64,000 nt of DNA, from assembly GCF_020164455.1 (NCBI RefSeq), contig NZ_JAIQWW010000008.1:223747-287746 (forward strand). Reading direction: 5' to 3'. The notes below the pieces were generated by a model that saw only the letters and a program-made list of their open reading frames with translations, did no database searches and had not been told where the DNA came from. The position numbers and the translations under genes are program-made. Positions within the stretch are counted from its first letter, which is position 1; each line of letters opens with the position of its first letter. This DNA is from Phyllobacterium chamaecytisi (lineage in GTDB: Bacteria > Pseudomonadota > Alphaproteobacteria > Rhizobiales > Rhizobiaceae). Below are positions 34,979-44,099 of the stretch, in pieces.

Positions 34979-36304
34979 TCAGCATACTGAGGATAAAACT
35001 TCACCAAGCCGTTGGAGAAACATCTCTGCGTGAGATTTGTTGAAAGGAAGGGGGGGCCTGATCTTGAGCACGTGCCCCTCGGGACTGGATGCGCTAATCA
35101 AAACCCGCTTTTCCCTTAGAGTGTTAACAACCTTCAAAGCCAGGTCGCCATCAGGGGTGCACGTGTCTCGGTCCTTGACAAATTCCAAGCCGAGGAAAAG
35201 ACCCGTTCCGCGAGCCTCCAAAATTCGCTCGAAGCTGCCCGCCATGGCCTGCATATTTTCAAGCAGGAACGCTCCCGTCTGAAGGGCGTTTTCCATCAAA
35301 CCTTCATCAATGATAATATCGAGGACCGCCTGAGCGGCGGCTATCGAAACTGTGTTCCCACCGAATGTATTGAAATAGCGGATATCGTTGCCAAACTTAT
35401 CGACGACCTCAGGCTTGACCGCCACTGCGGCGATCGGCATCCCATTACCCATGGGTTTCCCCATTACAACGAGGTCAGGTACGATACCGTGTCGCTGAAA
35501 GCCCCACATCTCACTTCCGGTTCTCCCGAAACCAGGTTGGACTTCGTCTGCAATGTACACGCCGCCCGCTCGTCGGACTACTTCAACTGTCTCTTTCAAA
35601 AAACCGGCCGGTTCTGCAAATATACCATCGGTTGAGAATATGGAGTCCGCTATAAGTCCCGCGAAGCGGATACCATGGCGCTGCATGGTTGCAATTGCGC
35701 CCCTGACATCTTCGGCAAAACTCTTGCCCACATCGATAGACTTGTTTTTGTCCGGAGAGGGAACCACGAATACTTGTTGCCCAAGGGGAACATTGCGCCC
35801 GAGTGACGGTGAAATCTCTGCCGCGGCAGCGGTTAAGCCATGATATGCGTTGCGAGTGACAATCACACCTGTCGCTCCGGTGTAATAGCGCGCTATCCGT
35901 AAGGCAAGATCGACAGCCTCGCTACCGGTGCAGGTATACATGACGTGCCCCAGCTCGGACGGAAATGTAGCCAGAAGATCTTCTGAATAACGAAGAATAC
36001 CTTCGTCCAAATAACGTGTATGAGTATTAAGCGTGGCGGCCTGGGAGCGGATCGCTTCGACAACGCGTGGATGACAATGTCCGACCGATGGAACATTATT
36101 ATAAGCATCAAGATACTGCGCGCCGTCGCGATCATAGAGGAAAACCCCTTCCGCTCTCACAAAATGGACAGGCTGCTTGTAAAACAGTTTGTAAGATTCG
36201 CCGAGCAAGCGCCGCCTACGCTGAATTAGACTGCGATCCTCCTCGTTGAGATCACCAAGGGTCGCAGGATCAAAACCATTGATCATATATGCTGTTGCTG
36301 ACAC
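34979..36304 (-). CDS. Class III PLP enzyme: aminotransferase or phospho-lyase
   Basis: The 441-residue fold-type I enzyme has EGVFLYDRDGAQYLDAYNNVPSVGHCHPRVVEAIRSQAATLNTHTRYL, CTGSEAVDLALRIARYYTG, NAYHGLTAAAAEIS, IADEVQPGFGRTGSEMWGF (PLP Asp) and VMGKPMGNGMPIAAVAV (PLP Lys). The YNNVPSVGHCHP and LNTHTRYL wording is close to the AGXT2L ethanolamine-phosphate/hydroxylysine-phosphate phospho-lyases. A kinase of the matching type is the next gene upstream (11 bases away). The start is GTG after AAGGAG. Transaminase activity is the alternative. Confidence 0.84.
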   Translation of the reverse strand: MSATAYMINGFDPATLGDLNEEDRSLIQRRRRLLGESYKLFYKQPVHFVRAEGVFLYDRDGAQYLDAYNNVPSVGHCHPRVVEAIRSQAATLNTHTRYLDEGILRYSEDLLATFPSELGHVMYTCTGSEAVDLALRIARYYTGATGVIVTRNAYHGLTAAAAEISPSLGRNVPLGQQVFVVPSPDKNKSIDVGKSFAEDVRGAIATMQRHGIRFAGLIADSIFSTDGIFAEPAGFLKETVEVVRRAGGVYIADEVQPGFGRTGSEMWGFQRHGIVPDLVVMGKPMGNGMPIAAVAVKPEVVDKFGNDIRYFNTFGGNTVSIAAAQAVLDIIIDEGLMENALQTGAFLLENMQAMAGSFERILEARGTGLFLGLEFVKDRDTCTPDGDLALKVVNTLREKRVLISASSPEGHVLKIRPPLPFNKSHAEMFLQRLGEVLSSVC

Positions 36305-36314
36305 CTTCTTCTCC

Positions 36315-37382
36315 TTACGATAGGCATGCTTTGATGATCGATGCGGTTGCAGACGCTTTGTCCTGGTGCAGCAATGTTTGAAACTGCTGCCGCGCTCGCG
36401 GTGTATTGCGCAGGATGTACCTGCGGTTTTCCGGATGAACGGAAGCTCTCCATTCTGTGATTATTATTCTGGCAGCCATCCTCGTCAAAATGAGGTCGAA
36501 CAATATCTCCTGCTCTACCTTGAAGAGTTGCCTGACTGAGTTAAATCCGGAAATGAGGTCAAGAGCGCCTTCAAACGCTTCCGGTCCATCTTGGAGCTGA
36601 TAGACAGCTCCTATAGCAACGTCAGCGCAGACAGATGTCTTGACTAAGTCACCGAAATCGAGAATTCCGGTCACATCGGCCGGCGCGCTACTGCTCACAA
36701 GTATATTGTCTGAACTTAGATCGTTGTGAACAACCTGTCGCCGTTGGGTCTGCAAGACGGCTGAGATTTTCGCATCAAAGTGATCCAATTGGCGTTCGAG
36801 AGAAATCCGTAGCTCAGCGTCATCGACCGTGGCAACAAGAGGCCGAAGGGCGCTCGCCCGCCTTAAATCCCAGATAAGCTCATGCTCAGAAGATGGGTGG
36901 TTGAAATCCTCCAACGCGAGTTGCAGCCGTGCAAGCGCCTTACCGACATTTTGCCGCTGACTGGCGTCGGAGCGCCTATCTCGCTGGAGCACGCCCTGAA
37001 GAAACGAAACCGCCCGTATCGTTCTTTCGTCACCGGTGCCAAAAGCGCGCCGTACTTCCGGCATGCCATCGACAGACAGCAACACTCTTTGGACGGGGAG
37101 GTCCGGGGCAGTCTTCGCGACGTGAAGCATAGCCTGAGTCTGCATCTCGGTAAGGCGTGGATCTTCGGATGGGTGTACGATGCGCAGCAGATACTCCCGA
37201 TCGTTGTCGCACCTAATTCTAAAATTATGGTCTCGCTCGGCCGCCAAAGCGTAGGCAATGCCCTTGAGTCCATAGTATTGAAGAAAGATATCCTCCGCCG
37301 TGCTTGTGGAGATGGACGCCGATGCAACAGCGAATGATTTCGATTTCCCTAACTGACTTTCTTTGTCAGATGCCATTGTCAT
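36315..37382 (-). CDS. Aminoglycoside-phosphotransferase-fold kinase (hydroxylysine-kinase-like)
   Basis: About 355 residues with YGLKGIAYALAAERDHNFRIRCDNDREYLLRIVHPSEDP (ATP-side N-lobe), the catalytic loop QVVHNDLSSDNILVSS (Asp of HND, Asn) and the metal motif GILDFGDLVKTSVCADVAIGAVY. ERDHNF and FGDL..S..CADVAI resemble hydroxylysine kinase (AGPHD1) rather than antibiotic kinases. ATG at 37382 is chosen since GGGAG lies 7-8 bases upstream. It likely phosphorylates a hydroxyl on an amine for the neighbouring PLP enzyme. Two operator-like repeats lie in the divergent promoter before it. Confidence 0.82.
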   Translation of the reverse strand: MTMASDKESQLGKSKSFAVASASISTSTAEDIFLQYYGLKGIAYALAAERDHNFRIRCDNDREYLLRIVHPSEDPRLTEMQTQAMLHVAKTAPDLPVQRVLLSVDGMPEVRRAFGTGDERTIRAVSFLQGVLQRDRRSDASQRQNVGKALARLQLALEDFNHPSSEHELIWDLRRASALRPLVATVDDAELRISLERQLDHFDAKISAVLQTQRRQVVHNDLSSDNILVSSSAPADVTGILDFGDLVKTSVCADVAIGAVYQLQDGPEAFEGALDLISGFNSVRQLFKVEQEILFDLILTRMAARIIITEWRASVHPENRRYILRNTPRARQQFQTLLHQDKASATASIIKACLS

Positions 37383-37399
37383 TCTAAAAACTCCCACAC

Positions 37400-37415
37400 A
37401 ATATATTGGTATATT
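37400..37415. promoter_or_regulatory. 16-bp operator-like repeat, copy B
   Basis: AATATATTGGTATATT, identical to copies A (31075) and C (37536), 18 bases upstream of the kinase start on the minus strand. Confidence 0.75.
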
Positions 37416-37535
37416 AAGCCGGACGATTGTGCAAGCTCCCTGGAACAGCAAAAACTTATTCCTATAAACCTCGCGCGCAGACTGCATTTTTTGGCGTGCA
37501 ATGGAATCGAAAGGAATGGACGCCATGTGCTGCTT

Positions 37536-37551
37536 AATATATTGGTATATT
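37536..37551. promoter_or_regulatory. 16-bp operator-like repeat, copy C
   Basis: A third exact copy of AATATATTGGTATATT, 32 bases before the dehydratase start and 136 bases from copy B in the same orientation. The two copies bracket the divergent promoter region. Confidence 0.75.
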
Positions 37552-37582
37552 TTAACCAGTGATTTGTTGGGATTTTAGTTCT

Positions 37583-39322
37583 ATGACAACAAGACAAAAA
37601 AATGCAGCCGCCTTGCGCAGTGCTCGTTGGTTTGCGCCTGACGATTTGCGCGGTTTTGGGCACCGTTCGCGACTTATGCAAATGGGATATGGACCGGCCG
37701 ATTGGGAAGGTCGCCCAGTGATCGCCATTGTCAACACTTGGTCCGACATCAATCCCTGCCACGCGCACTTCAAGTTACGCGTAGAGGACATTAAGCGCGG
37801 CGTGCTTCAAGCGGGAGGGTTTCCTCTGGAGCTCCCCACACTTTCGCTTTCGGAAAATTTCGTAAAGCCCTCCACAATGCTTTATCGAAACATGCTCGCG
37901 ATGGATGTGGAAGAGCTGATTCGGTCTCATCCGATCGACGGGGTCGTGCTTATGGGTGGTTGCGATAAGACCACTCCGGCGCTCCTGATGGGGGCGACCA
38001 GTGCAGGGGTCCCCAGCATATTTGTACCAGCCGGTCCAATGTTGCGCGGGAATTGGAATGGTAAAGCGTTGGGATCCGGCACCGACGTATGGAAATATTG
38101 GGATGAGCGCAAAGCAGGAAAAATTTCTGACAAAGACTGGACGGCGATAGAAGGAGGTATAGCCCGTACCCAAGGTCACTGCATGACCATGGGAACGGCT
38201 TCAACAATGACGGCAATCGCTGACGCGCTCGGAATGACGTTGCCCGGCGCCTCATCTATACCCGCAACTGATGCGGGCCATATGAGGATGTGCAACGAAG
38301 CAGGGCGCCGATCAGTCGAAATGGTCTGGGAAGATCTCGTGCCTTCCCGGATCCAAACTCCGGCGGCCTACGAAAATGCGGTGTTCGTGGCGATGGCGAT
38401 GGGTTGCTCGACGAATGCGATAATCCATCTGATCGCTATGGCACGGCGGGCAGGGCATGAAATGTCCCTCCGCGATTTTGATAAGGCAAGCCGGCGCATA
38501 CCTGTTCTGGCGAACGTTAAGCCCAGCGGTGACCGGTATCTTATGGAAGATTTTTATTTTGCTGGCGGCCTTCCGGCGCTGATGACAAGGATCGCCGGAG
38601 CGCTGAATTTGGACGAGATCACGGCAAATGGGAAAACTTGGCGCGAGAATCTGATCGGCGTGCGAGTGTTGAACGATGACGTCATTCGGAGCGTTGACAA
38701 TCCCGTTTACCACGAAGGTGCTATCGCTGTTCTAACCGGGAATCTCGCGCCCGATGGTTGCGTGATAAAGCCGAGTGCTTGCGAACCCAGATTGCGACGG
38801 CATACTGGCCCCGCCCTTGTCTTTGATGACTATCCTACGATGAAGGCTATAATCGATCGCGACGATCTGGAAGTCACGGCCGACCACGTATTGGTATTGC
38901 GAAATGTCGGACCACAAGGGGGCCCCGGAATGCCAGAATGGGGCATGCTTCCCATTCCGAAAAAACTTGTCCGGCAGGGTGTGCGCGACATGGCGCGAAT
39001 CTCTGACGCGAGAATGAGCGGTACGAGCTATGGGGCATGCGTTCTGCATGTGGCGCCGGAGGCGTACGTAGGTGGGCCCTTAGCACTGGTTCGCAATGGC
39101 GATTTGATTTCGATCGACGTGGAACGCCGACAAATTCGGCTAGAGGTTGAAGATCATGTACTTGACCAGCGCAGAGCGGCCCTCGTACCGCAGGAAGAAC
39201 GCTACGGAAGAGGTTACGGGTGGCTTTTTGCGCGCCATGTAACTCAGGCCAACGAAGGTTGTGACTTTGATTTCCTGCATACTGGGTTCGGTCCGACCGC
39301 AGGTGAGCCGGAAATATTCTAA
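37583..39322 (+). CDS. IlvD/EDD-family sugar-acid dehydratase
   Basis: About 579 residues, [Fe-S]-dependent dehydratase. The cluster cysteines are in VLMGGCDKTTPALLMGA and GHCMTMGTASTM, with NPCH upstream in NTWSDINPCHAHFK, and GPQGGPGMPEWG and RISDARMSGTSYGACVLHVAPEA near the C-terminus. RSARWFAPDDLRGFGHRSRLMQMG and WKYWDERKAG resemble L-arabonate/D-galactonate-type dehydratases rather than the branched-chain enzyme. It would turn an aldonate into a 2-keto-3-deoxy acid for the HpcH/HpaI aldolase. ATG at 37583 is preferred to an upstream frame start that lacks family residues. Confidence 0.88.
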   Translation: MTTRQKNAAALRSARWFAPDDLRGFGHRSRLMQMGYGPADWEGRPVIAIVNTWSDINPCHAHFKLRVEDIKRGVLQAGGFPLELPTLSLSENFVKPSTMLYRNMLAMDVEELIRSHPIDGVVLMGGCDKTTPALLMGATSAGVPSIFVPAGPMLRGNWNGKALGSGTDVWKYWDERKAGKISDKDWTAIEGGIARTQGHCMTMGTASTMTAIADALGMTLPGASSIPATDAGHMRMCNEAGRRSVEMVWEDLVPSRIQTPAAYENAVFVAMAMGCSTNAIIHLIAMARRAGHEMSLRDFDKASRRIPVLANVKPSGDRYLMEDFYFAGGLPALMTRIAGALNLDEITANGKTWRENLIGVRVLNDDVIRSVDNPVYHEGAIAVLTGNLAPDGCVIKPSACEPRLRRHTGPALVFDDYPTMKAIIDRDDLEVTADHVLVLRNVGPQGGPGMPEWGMLPIPKKLVRQGVRDMARISDARMSGTSYGACVLHVAPEAYVGGPLALVRNGDLISIDVERRQIRLEVEDHVLDQRRAALVPQEERYGRGYGWLFARHVTQANEGCDFDFLHTGFGPTAGEPEIF

Positions 39323-39775
39323 AAAGTTAACACAAGCTAGCACAATCAAATTGTTTGGAGGCTAGTCGTGCGCAAGGCTGATGCCTCTTTTCATGTAATC
39401 TGGCGACTGATTGTTTTCCACTCACCCTGGCATGCGACATGGATGAGTTCCGGCCGCCAGTCACCGCGGATATCATTGGCACAATTCTCGGCTTCGCGGC
39501 GACCCACTTGTGGCGGGTGCTCCATTGCTAAGCGTGATATCCCGCCATAGATGCAGGGGCCCTAAGGCTAGAAGTAGCACTTCCCAAATGACCGTCCAGT
39601 TCCATAAGGTATGTTATGCAAGATGTAATGAAATAACATAACGAATGATGCTTCTAGCCGTGAATCGCATGCTTTCAATCCGTCGCTTCGAAATCCCCGG
39701 CTCATATTCTCGCAGGCCCTCATCTTTACGGTTCCAGTTGTTGATTGATTCTGATGTTGTTCGCAATTTACACGT
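39323..39775. other. Gene-free region with decayed DNA
   Basis: No intact gene was found. It contains the methyltransferase-gene relic at 39670-39727. The 8-bp inverted pair TATGTTAT/ATAACATA lies at 39609-39638 and could be a weak operator or stem. Confidence 0.5.
39670..39727 (-). pseudogene. Relic of the 3' end of an FkbM-type methyltransferase gene
   Basis: These 58 bases match 52943-53001, the stop-proximal part of the methyltransferase gene, with about 50 identical positions and one single-base gap. The match includes the stop region and the codons for the tail E-L-E-P-E-V-F. Nothing else of the gene is seen here, so the segment is a leftover of a second copy or of an older duplication. 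Confidence 0.65.
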
Positions 39776-40099
39776 CTAGAAGTACCGACCGATAAAATCC
39801 ATAGGACCCGAATTGAGCGCTTGGCACATAACGATCAGTGTCGAGACCGCTATACGATTTTTGCCACTTTCGTACTTTTGAATCTGCACGTATGAAACGC
39901 CAATTGCGGCTCCAAGCTCTTGCTGGGTCATATCAGCGAGTAACCGGAGCTCTCGAAGTCTTTCGCCGATTTCCCTATTGAGGTCTTCGGAGTTTGCTCT
40001 GCGCGCCAACTCGGCCCTCCTTGCATTCGTGCTTTGCTGTCCGGTGAAGTAATGCCACGTCTGTACGGTCCTCCCTCGAGGACGTCGCAGGATCAACAT
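39776..40099 (-). CDS. XRE-family helix-turn-helix regulator
   Basis: About 107 residues ending in a classical Cro/C1 domain: EIGERLRELRLLADMTQQELGAAIGVSYVQIQKYESGKNRIAVSTLIVMCQAL. The phrase GVSYVQIQKYESGKNRI is common in rhizobial XRE regulators of about 130-140 residues. The start is uncertain; ATG 40099 is an estimate and the open frame reaches 40219. It stands alone beside decayed DNA, so target genes cannot be named. Confidence 0.7.
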   Translation of the reverse strand: MLILRRPRGRTVQTWHYFTGQQSTNARRAELARRANSEDLNREIGERLRELRLLADMTQQELGAAIGVSYVQIQKYESGKNRIAVSTLIVMCQALNSGPMDFIGRYF

Positions 40100-40219
40100 A
40101 ACGAAACGATAGCGGGCGATGAGCGAGATCGCTTGGGCTACAACGCGCCTCGACTTGGGTGCTAAAGCACTAGCGCATTGACAAGCGCGTGTGTTGCTGA
40201 TTAACAACAGATAATCCAA

Positions 40220-40771
40220 TTAAGCATTCGGTCATGGTTCGGTGGTTTCTAGTTCGAAGCGCTACTTTGTAGCGATAACAATGGCTTAACCAGAATTTGC
40301 TTTATCGATTTGGTGATCGCTTTTCGATACCAGCGTGACCAGCGAAAGCACGCGCTTGATCGCTCCGTGAATTCGAAGAATATGCATCGCCTGCTTGCCG
40401 CGCACGAAAATCTCGACACCCTCCCGAAACGCGACTTGAGATGGATAACACTAGCTTATCACTCGTAAGGACTTGCCCACGATACGCACCTACTCCCATT
40501 GGCATGAATGAACGCTGCAAGGGCTGCCCTATCGAGTTCGCATAATCATCCGCAAATGCCTTGGTCAACTGGCGCCTGAACAAACGTCGACAAAAGCGGT
40601 GGTCACCACAGGACGCACCGCGCGCTCCAGGCGAGAGTAGCCAATGCTCGATGGACGACAGCAGGAGGGTCGGCTTGCTGGCAGCGGGACTAGGACGGCA
40701 GCGAGGTGAACTCTGAAGCGCGTGATTGCTGAAGGGATGCCAACACCCGCGGGCACATTAGGCTTGCCGGT
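40220..40771. other. Gene-free region with an IS30 relic
   Basis: No intact gene is supported. The stretch at 40430-40505 is the only recognisable content. The rest has no identified homology. Confidence 0.45.
40430..40505 (+). mobile_element. IS30-family remnant, 5' end
   Basis: This stretch resembles 50320-50395, where the same leader (GCGACTTG..AT.GATAAC, then TATCACTCG.AAGGA.TTGCCCA) precedes an IS30-type transposase start (MKTRTYSQM). Here the start codon is lost but GCACCTACTCCCA is still present. The element is truncated after that point. Confidence 0.6.
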
Positions 40772-41620
40772 TCAACTACCTTCACCCTCTCGCCAAACGC
40801 GTGGGCTAGTACCGGTGCTGCGCTTGAACTCGCGACTGAGGTGATACACGTCACAGAACCCGCAGCGTTCAGCGATGTCTCCAATCGGCGCATCGCCTTC
40901 CACCAGGAGCTTTTGAGCCATCATAATCCGTTCGCGGATCAGCCAGCGCCGAGGGCTGATCTGCAGATACTTTTGGAACAGCCGCCGCGTTTGTGCTGCG
41001 CTGAGCCCGGTGACGGCGGCAAGTTCCTCGGCATGCCAAGGTCGCTCTGGCGCCTGCCGCATCTTTGAGACGATAGCGCGCAATGGAGTGGGAAGGCGGG
41101 ATTCGCCGGGCTGAGCCAGAGGTGCTGCGATGAGGTGCATCAGTTCCGCGACAAGTCGGTTAAGTGCCAAATCGACATCATCGGCCCTGGCACGGAGGAC
41201 GTCGAACAGATGTCCGAACCACGTTTCGATTTTTTTCGGCGTGGATATCGTCGCGAGCGTTGCACCGGTGTTGAAAATCTTTCGCCGCATAATTGCGCAA
41301 TCCGGCCCGTCGATGCGCACAAATAGAACGGTCCAGGGATCGCTTTCATCCGGCCAATGCGCGTGGGGCGTCTCATTAGCAACCCAGACTAACTCGTTGC
41401 TCCCAACACTCAAAGTCTTCCCTTCGCTCAATACGAACCCCCGCCCTGCCGTACAGAACAAAATGTCCTGGCCCGGATAGCTGTCTCGGTGGATGCAATG
41501 GTCACGCGCGGTAACAGCTTTGCCGGCTCTGAGCACGGTGAAGGCACTGCGAGTCCAGATGACCTCGGCAATATAATGATGGTTTTCTGGAAAAAGTGTG
41601 CGCTGCGGAATATTTTCCAT
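40772..41620 (-). CDS. AraC-family transcriptional regulator
   Basis: About 282 residues: an N-terminal cupin-like sensing domain (DILFCTAGRGFVLSEGKTLSVGSNELVWVANETPHAHWP) and a C-terminal double helix-turn-helix (PWHAEELAAVTGLSAAQTRRLFQKYLQISPRRWLIRERIMMAQKLLVEGDAPIGDIAERCGFCDVYHLSREFKRSTGTSPRVWRE). It is transcribed away from the ribokinase gene that heads the demethylation operon, with a gap of about 270 bases, so it is the likely regulator of that operon. Confidence 0.88.
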   Translation of the reverse strand: MENIPQRTLFPENHHYIAEVIWTRSAFTVLRAGKAVTARDHCIHRDSYPGQDILFCTAGRGFVLSEGKTLSVGSNELVWVANETPHAHWPDESDPWTVLFVRIDGPDCAIMRRKIFNTGATLATISTPKKIETWFGHLFDVLRARADDVDLALNRLVAELMHLIAAPLAQPGESRLPTPLRAIVSKMRQAPERPWHAEELAAVTGLSAAQTRRLFQKYLQISPRRWLIRERIMMAQKLLVEGDAPIGDIAERCGFCDVYHLSREFKRSTGTSPRVWREGEGS

Positions 41621-41894
41621 GCGCGTTTTATATATCATCGAGCGCGCTTTGTCCATTTCAACCCACGAATCGCGGGTTTATGCTCGGATTGTTGATTAGT
41701 AACGCTTCTCGTTGATCAGCGCCATGGATGCGCGTTTTGTAGCCATGACGGTTCACGAGGGTTCTGGGAGGAGCCAATGTTAATGCCTATCGCCCGCATG
41801 TTGCGGCGCTGTTCTCATGACGGATATTTGATCCGTATTACCATCACCGAGGAAGCTTCTCTTGCTCGCGCATTCGCCTTCAAAGGAGGGAGTG

Positions 41895-42845
41895 ATGGCT
41901 AAGCCAAAAATCACCGTCGTAGGCAGCTTTGCTGTGGGCCTCACCATACGTGCTCCCAATATCCCCGTATTCGGCGTTACCATGTTCGGCAGAAATTTCG
42001 ATTTGGGGCCGGGTGGCAAGGGCTCCAATCAGGCGGTCGCGACGGCGCGACTGGGAGCTGACTCTGCGTTGGTGGCCATCATTGGCCAGGACAAGTTCGC
42101 CGATATCGCGACAGACCTGTTCAGGGCCGAAGGCGTTAGGACGGCCCACGTCGAGCAAACGGCGGAAAGCTCTACGGCTGTGGGTTTCATCATTCTCAAC
42201 GAGCGCGGCGAGAATTTTATCATCATGGACTATGGCGCCACAAACCGCATGGATGTGGCCTCCGTAGATCGCGCCGAGAGCTGCATTCAGGCCAGTGATG
42301 TCATCATGGCAGTTCTGGAAGTTCCGCTCCCTGCCGCTATGCGCACCATGGAACTTGGCCGCAAGCATGGCAAGATAACTATCCTCAATCCGGCCCCGGC
42401 TGCGCCGATCCCTGACGAAATATTTCCGTTTGTCGATTACCTGACGCCGAATGAGAGCGAGTTGCGCATTCTTCTCGGCTTGCGGCCGGACGATCCGCGT
42501 CCTTCGCGCCAATTGGTCGAGATGTTGCGCAAGCGAGGTGCCCGCAATGTAGTCGTGACCCTGGGCAGCCGTGGCGTATTGATCGTCACCGATACGGTAG
42601 ATGTAGAAATCCCTTCGGCAAAAGTCGATGTCGTCGACACAACCGGCGCTGGTGATGCGTTCAATTCCGGCTTTGCCATGGGTCTGGCGGAGGGTAGAAG
42701 TGTCATTGACGCTGCTCGCTTGGGCGTCGCTTGCGGCGCGCTGGTCTGCACTAAACTCGGGGTAATTCCTGGCATGGCAACACGCGAGGCAGCCGACGAG
42801 ATGTACCGGACTATTCCTACTCCGGCTTGTAAGGATCCAGGATGA
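41895..42845 (+). CDS. Ribokinase-family (PfkB) sugar kinase
   Basis: About 316 residues with the PfkB segments: FDLGPGGKGSNQAVATARLGADSALVAIIGQDKFADIATDLF (first signature), ILNPAPAAPIPDEIF, YLTPNESELRILLG, and the anion-hole motif VDTTGAGDAFNSGFAMGLAEG with catalytic Asp. AGGAGGGAG precedes ATG 41895, an excellent ribosome site. It is the first gene of the operon with the oxygenase components. A role in phosphorylating a sugar released after demethylation is inferred. Confidence 0.9.
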   Translation: MAKPKITVVGSFAVGLTIRAPNIPVFGVTMFGRNFDLGPGGKGSNQAVATARLGADSALVAIIGQDKFADIATDLFRAEGVRTAHVEQTAESSTAVGFIILNERGENFIIMDYGATNRMDVASVDRAESCIQASDVIMAVLEVPLPAAMRTMELGRKHGKITILNPAPAAPIPDEIFPFVDYLTPNESELRILLGLRPDDPRPSRQLVEMLRKRGARNVVVTLGSRGVLIVTDTVDVEIPSAKVDVVDTTGAGDAFNSGFAMGLAEGRSVIDAARLGVACGALVCTKLGVIPGMATREAADEMYRTIPTPACKDPG

Positions 42846-43162
42846 ACCTGAACAGAAAGCTGGTGAAGCCCGATTTGGTGCTTGCAGAACGAGCAGGATG
42901 TCCGGGTGGCGCTCATTGTGACGGCTTATGCGGGAAATCTGCCGAAACAAGATGTGCAACTCTTCGACACGAGGATGAAATGCCTTGGCGATTCCAGACA
43001 CATGGTAGTCCCGCACCGGAATGCTCGCCCGATGGCACGCCTGGCGAAGCCGTCTGTGAGGTCGGCATCGGTTCCCAGCATAGCATTCTACTCAACTAGG
43101 GAGCGCGGCCGGGATCGCCGCGCCGAACTACCTCGCCATGAAGCTAAGGAGAAGATCAGTCC
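42846..43162. other. Gap within the demethylation operon
   Basis: These 317 bases have no recognisable gene. One minus-strand frame looks somewhat protein-like but has no clear family and would overlap the ribokinase gene almost completely, so it was not called. A decayed gene is possible. Confidence 0.4.
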
Positions 43163-43999
43163 ATGCCACGGATCTACGATTGGGGCGCGCGCGAAGCTGA
43201 ACGCACCGTAACGGTGGCCGACCTGCGCGCCGCCCGCGCCGCGGGCAAGCGCTATGCTCAAGTCACCGCGGATACTGCAGACGAGGCGGCGGCTGCGGAA
43301 GAGTCCGATGTCGAGATGCTGGTCACACGCGCCTGCAACGTTGAGGCCGTGCGCAAGGGCTCGAAGCGACTCTTCGTCACCGCGGCGCTAGGCTTTGCCG
43401 ATGCTGTCACGCAAGATGATATCCTGCGGGCCGCATTCAAGGCTCTGACGGACGGCGCCGATGCGGTGATCACCGCACGCGGCATGGCGACCGTTTCAAT
43501 GCTGGCGGCCGAGGATATTCCGGTCATGGGTCACCTGGGGCTGGTTCCAAGGAAATCGACCTGGGTTGGAAAGCTTCGCGCTTTCGGCAAGATTTCGAAT
43601 GAAGCTTTAGAGCTGTTCCATCGCTTCCGCCGGTTGGAAGAGGCCGGCGCATTTGCAGTGGAATGCGAGGTCATCCCAGCCAGAGTCATGGCAGAAATTC
43701 GTCATCGCACCGGGATGGTGACGGTTTCGCTTGGCTCCGGACCAGACGCCGATGTGGTGTTTCTCTTCACCGCGGACATATGCGGCGAGGAAGATCGGCG
43801 GCCCCGGCACGCTCGGACCTATGGGAATCTGCAAGCACTGCAAGAGCGTGTCAAACAAGAGCGCGTAAAGGCCCTTAGTGCATTTCGCGCTGACATCAAT
43901 GCAAACGGCTTTCCCGGACCGCAGGAAACTTCACAGATCAGCGACGATGAGTACGCGGCATTTATTTCGACGCTGAAGGACGAGGGGTTTGATCGCTGA
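43163..43999 (+). CDS. PanB-like (ketopantoate hydroxymethyltransferase superfamily) protein
   Basis: The 278-residue protein aligns by eye with PanB: VTVADLRAARAAGKRYAQVTADT corresponds to the PanB opening strand, IPVMGHLGLVPRKS to VCGHLGLTPQS, and AGAFAVECEVIP to AGAQLLVLECVP with the catalytic Glu kept. The PanB metal and substrate residues (Asp of GDS, Asp of ADLPF, Lys/Glu of VKIEGG) appear replaced: the segments read EMLVTRACN, FVTAALGF and VITARGM. So it is probably not a true pantoate-pathway enzyme. It lies in an operon with a MocD-like oxygenase and two tetrahydrofolate enzymes, which suggests handling of a one-carbon unit. Confidence 0.75.
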   Translation: MPRIYDWGAREAERTVTVADLRAARAAGKRYAQVTADTADEAAAAEESDVEMLVTRACNVEAVRKGSKRLFVTAALGFADAVTQDDILRAAFKALTDGADAVITARGMATVSMLAAEDIPVMGHLGLVPRKSTWVGKLRAFGKISNEALELFHRFRRLEEAGAFAVECEVIPARVMAEIRHRTGMVTVSLGSGPDADVVFLFTADICGEEDRRPRHARTYGNLQALQERVKQERVKALSAFRADINANGFPGPQETSQISDDEYAAFISTLKDEGFDR

Positions 44000-44099
44000 T
44001 CCGCATACCCGTGGGAGCGATGTCCGCGGAAAACAGTGGTTCTTGCCGCCTGATGAATTCGCTCAGGCAGGCGAGCACCCCAACCGAATGGAGACAAAT

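Noticed and set aside
36315..37382. Antibiotic-resistance aminoglycoside phosphotransferase
   Set aside because: The fold is right, but motifs and gene context fit a hydroxylysine-kinase-like metabolic kinase.
41880..43016. 378-codon minus-strand frame over the ribokinase gene
   Set aside because: It is almost entirely antisense to a well-supported PfkB kinase; its composition is rich in R, H and C and shows no family. Only the part beyond the kinase (42846-43016) looked somewhat protein-like.
43163..43999. Naming the gene panB
   Set aside because: Key PanB metal and substrate residues appear replaced and the operon concerns C1 handling, so the name would mislead.
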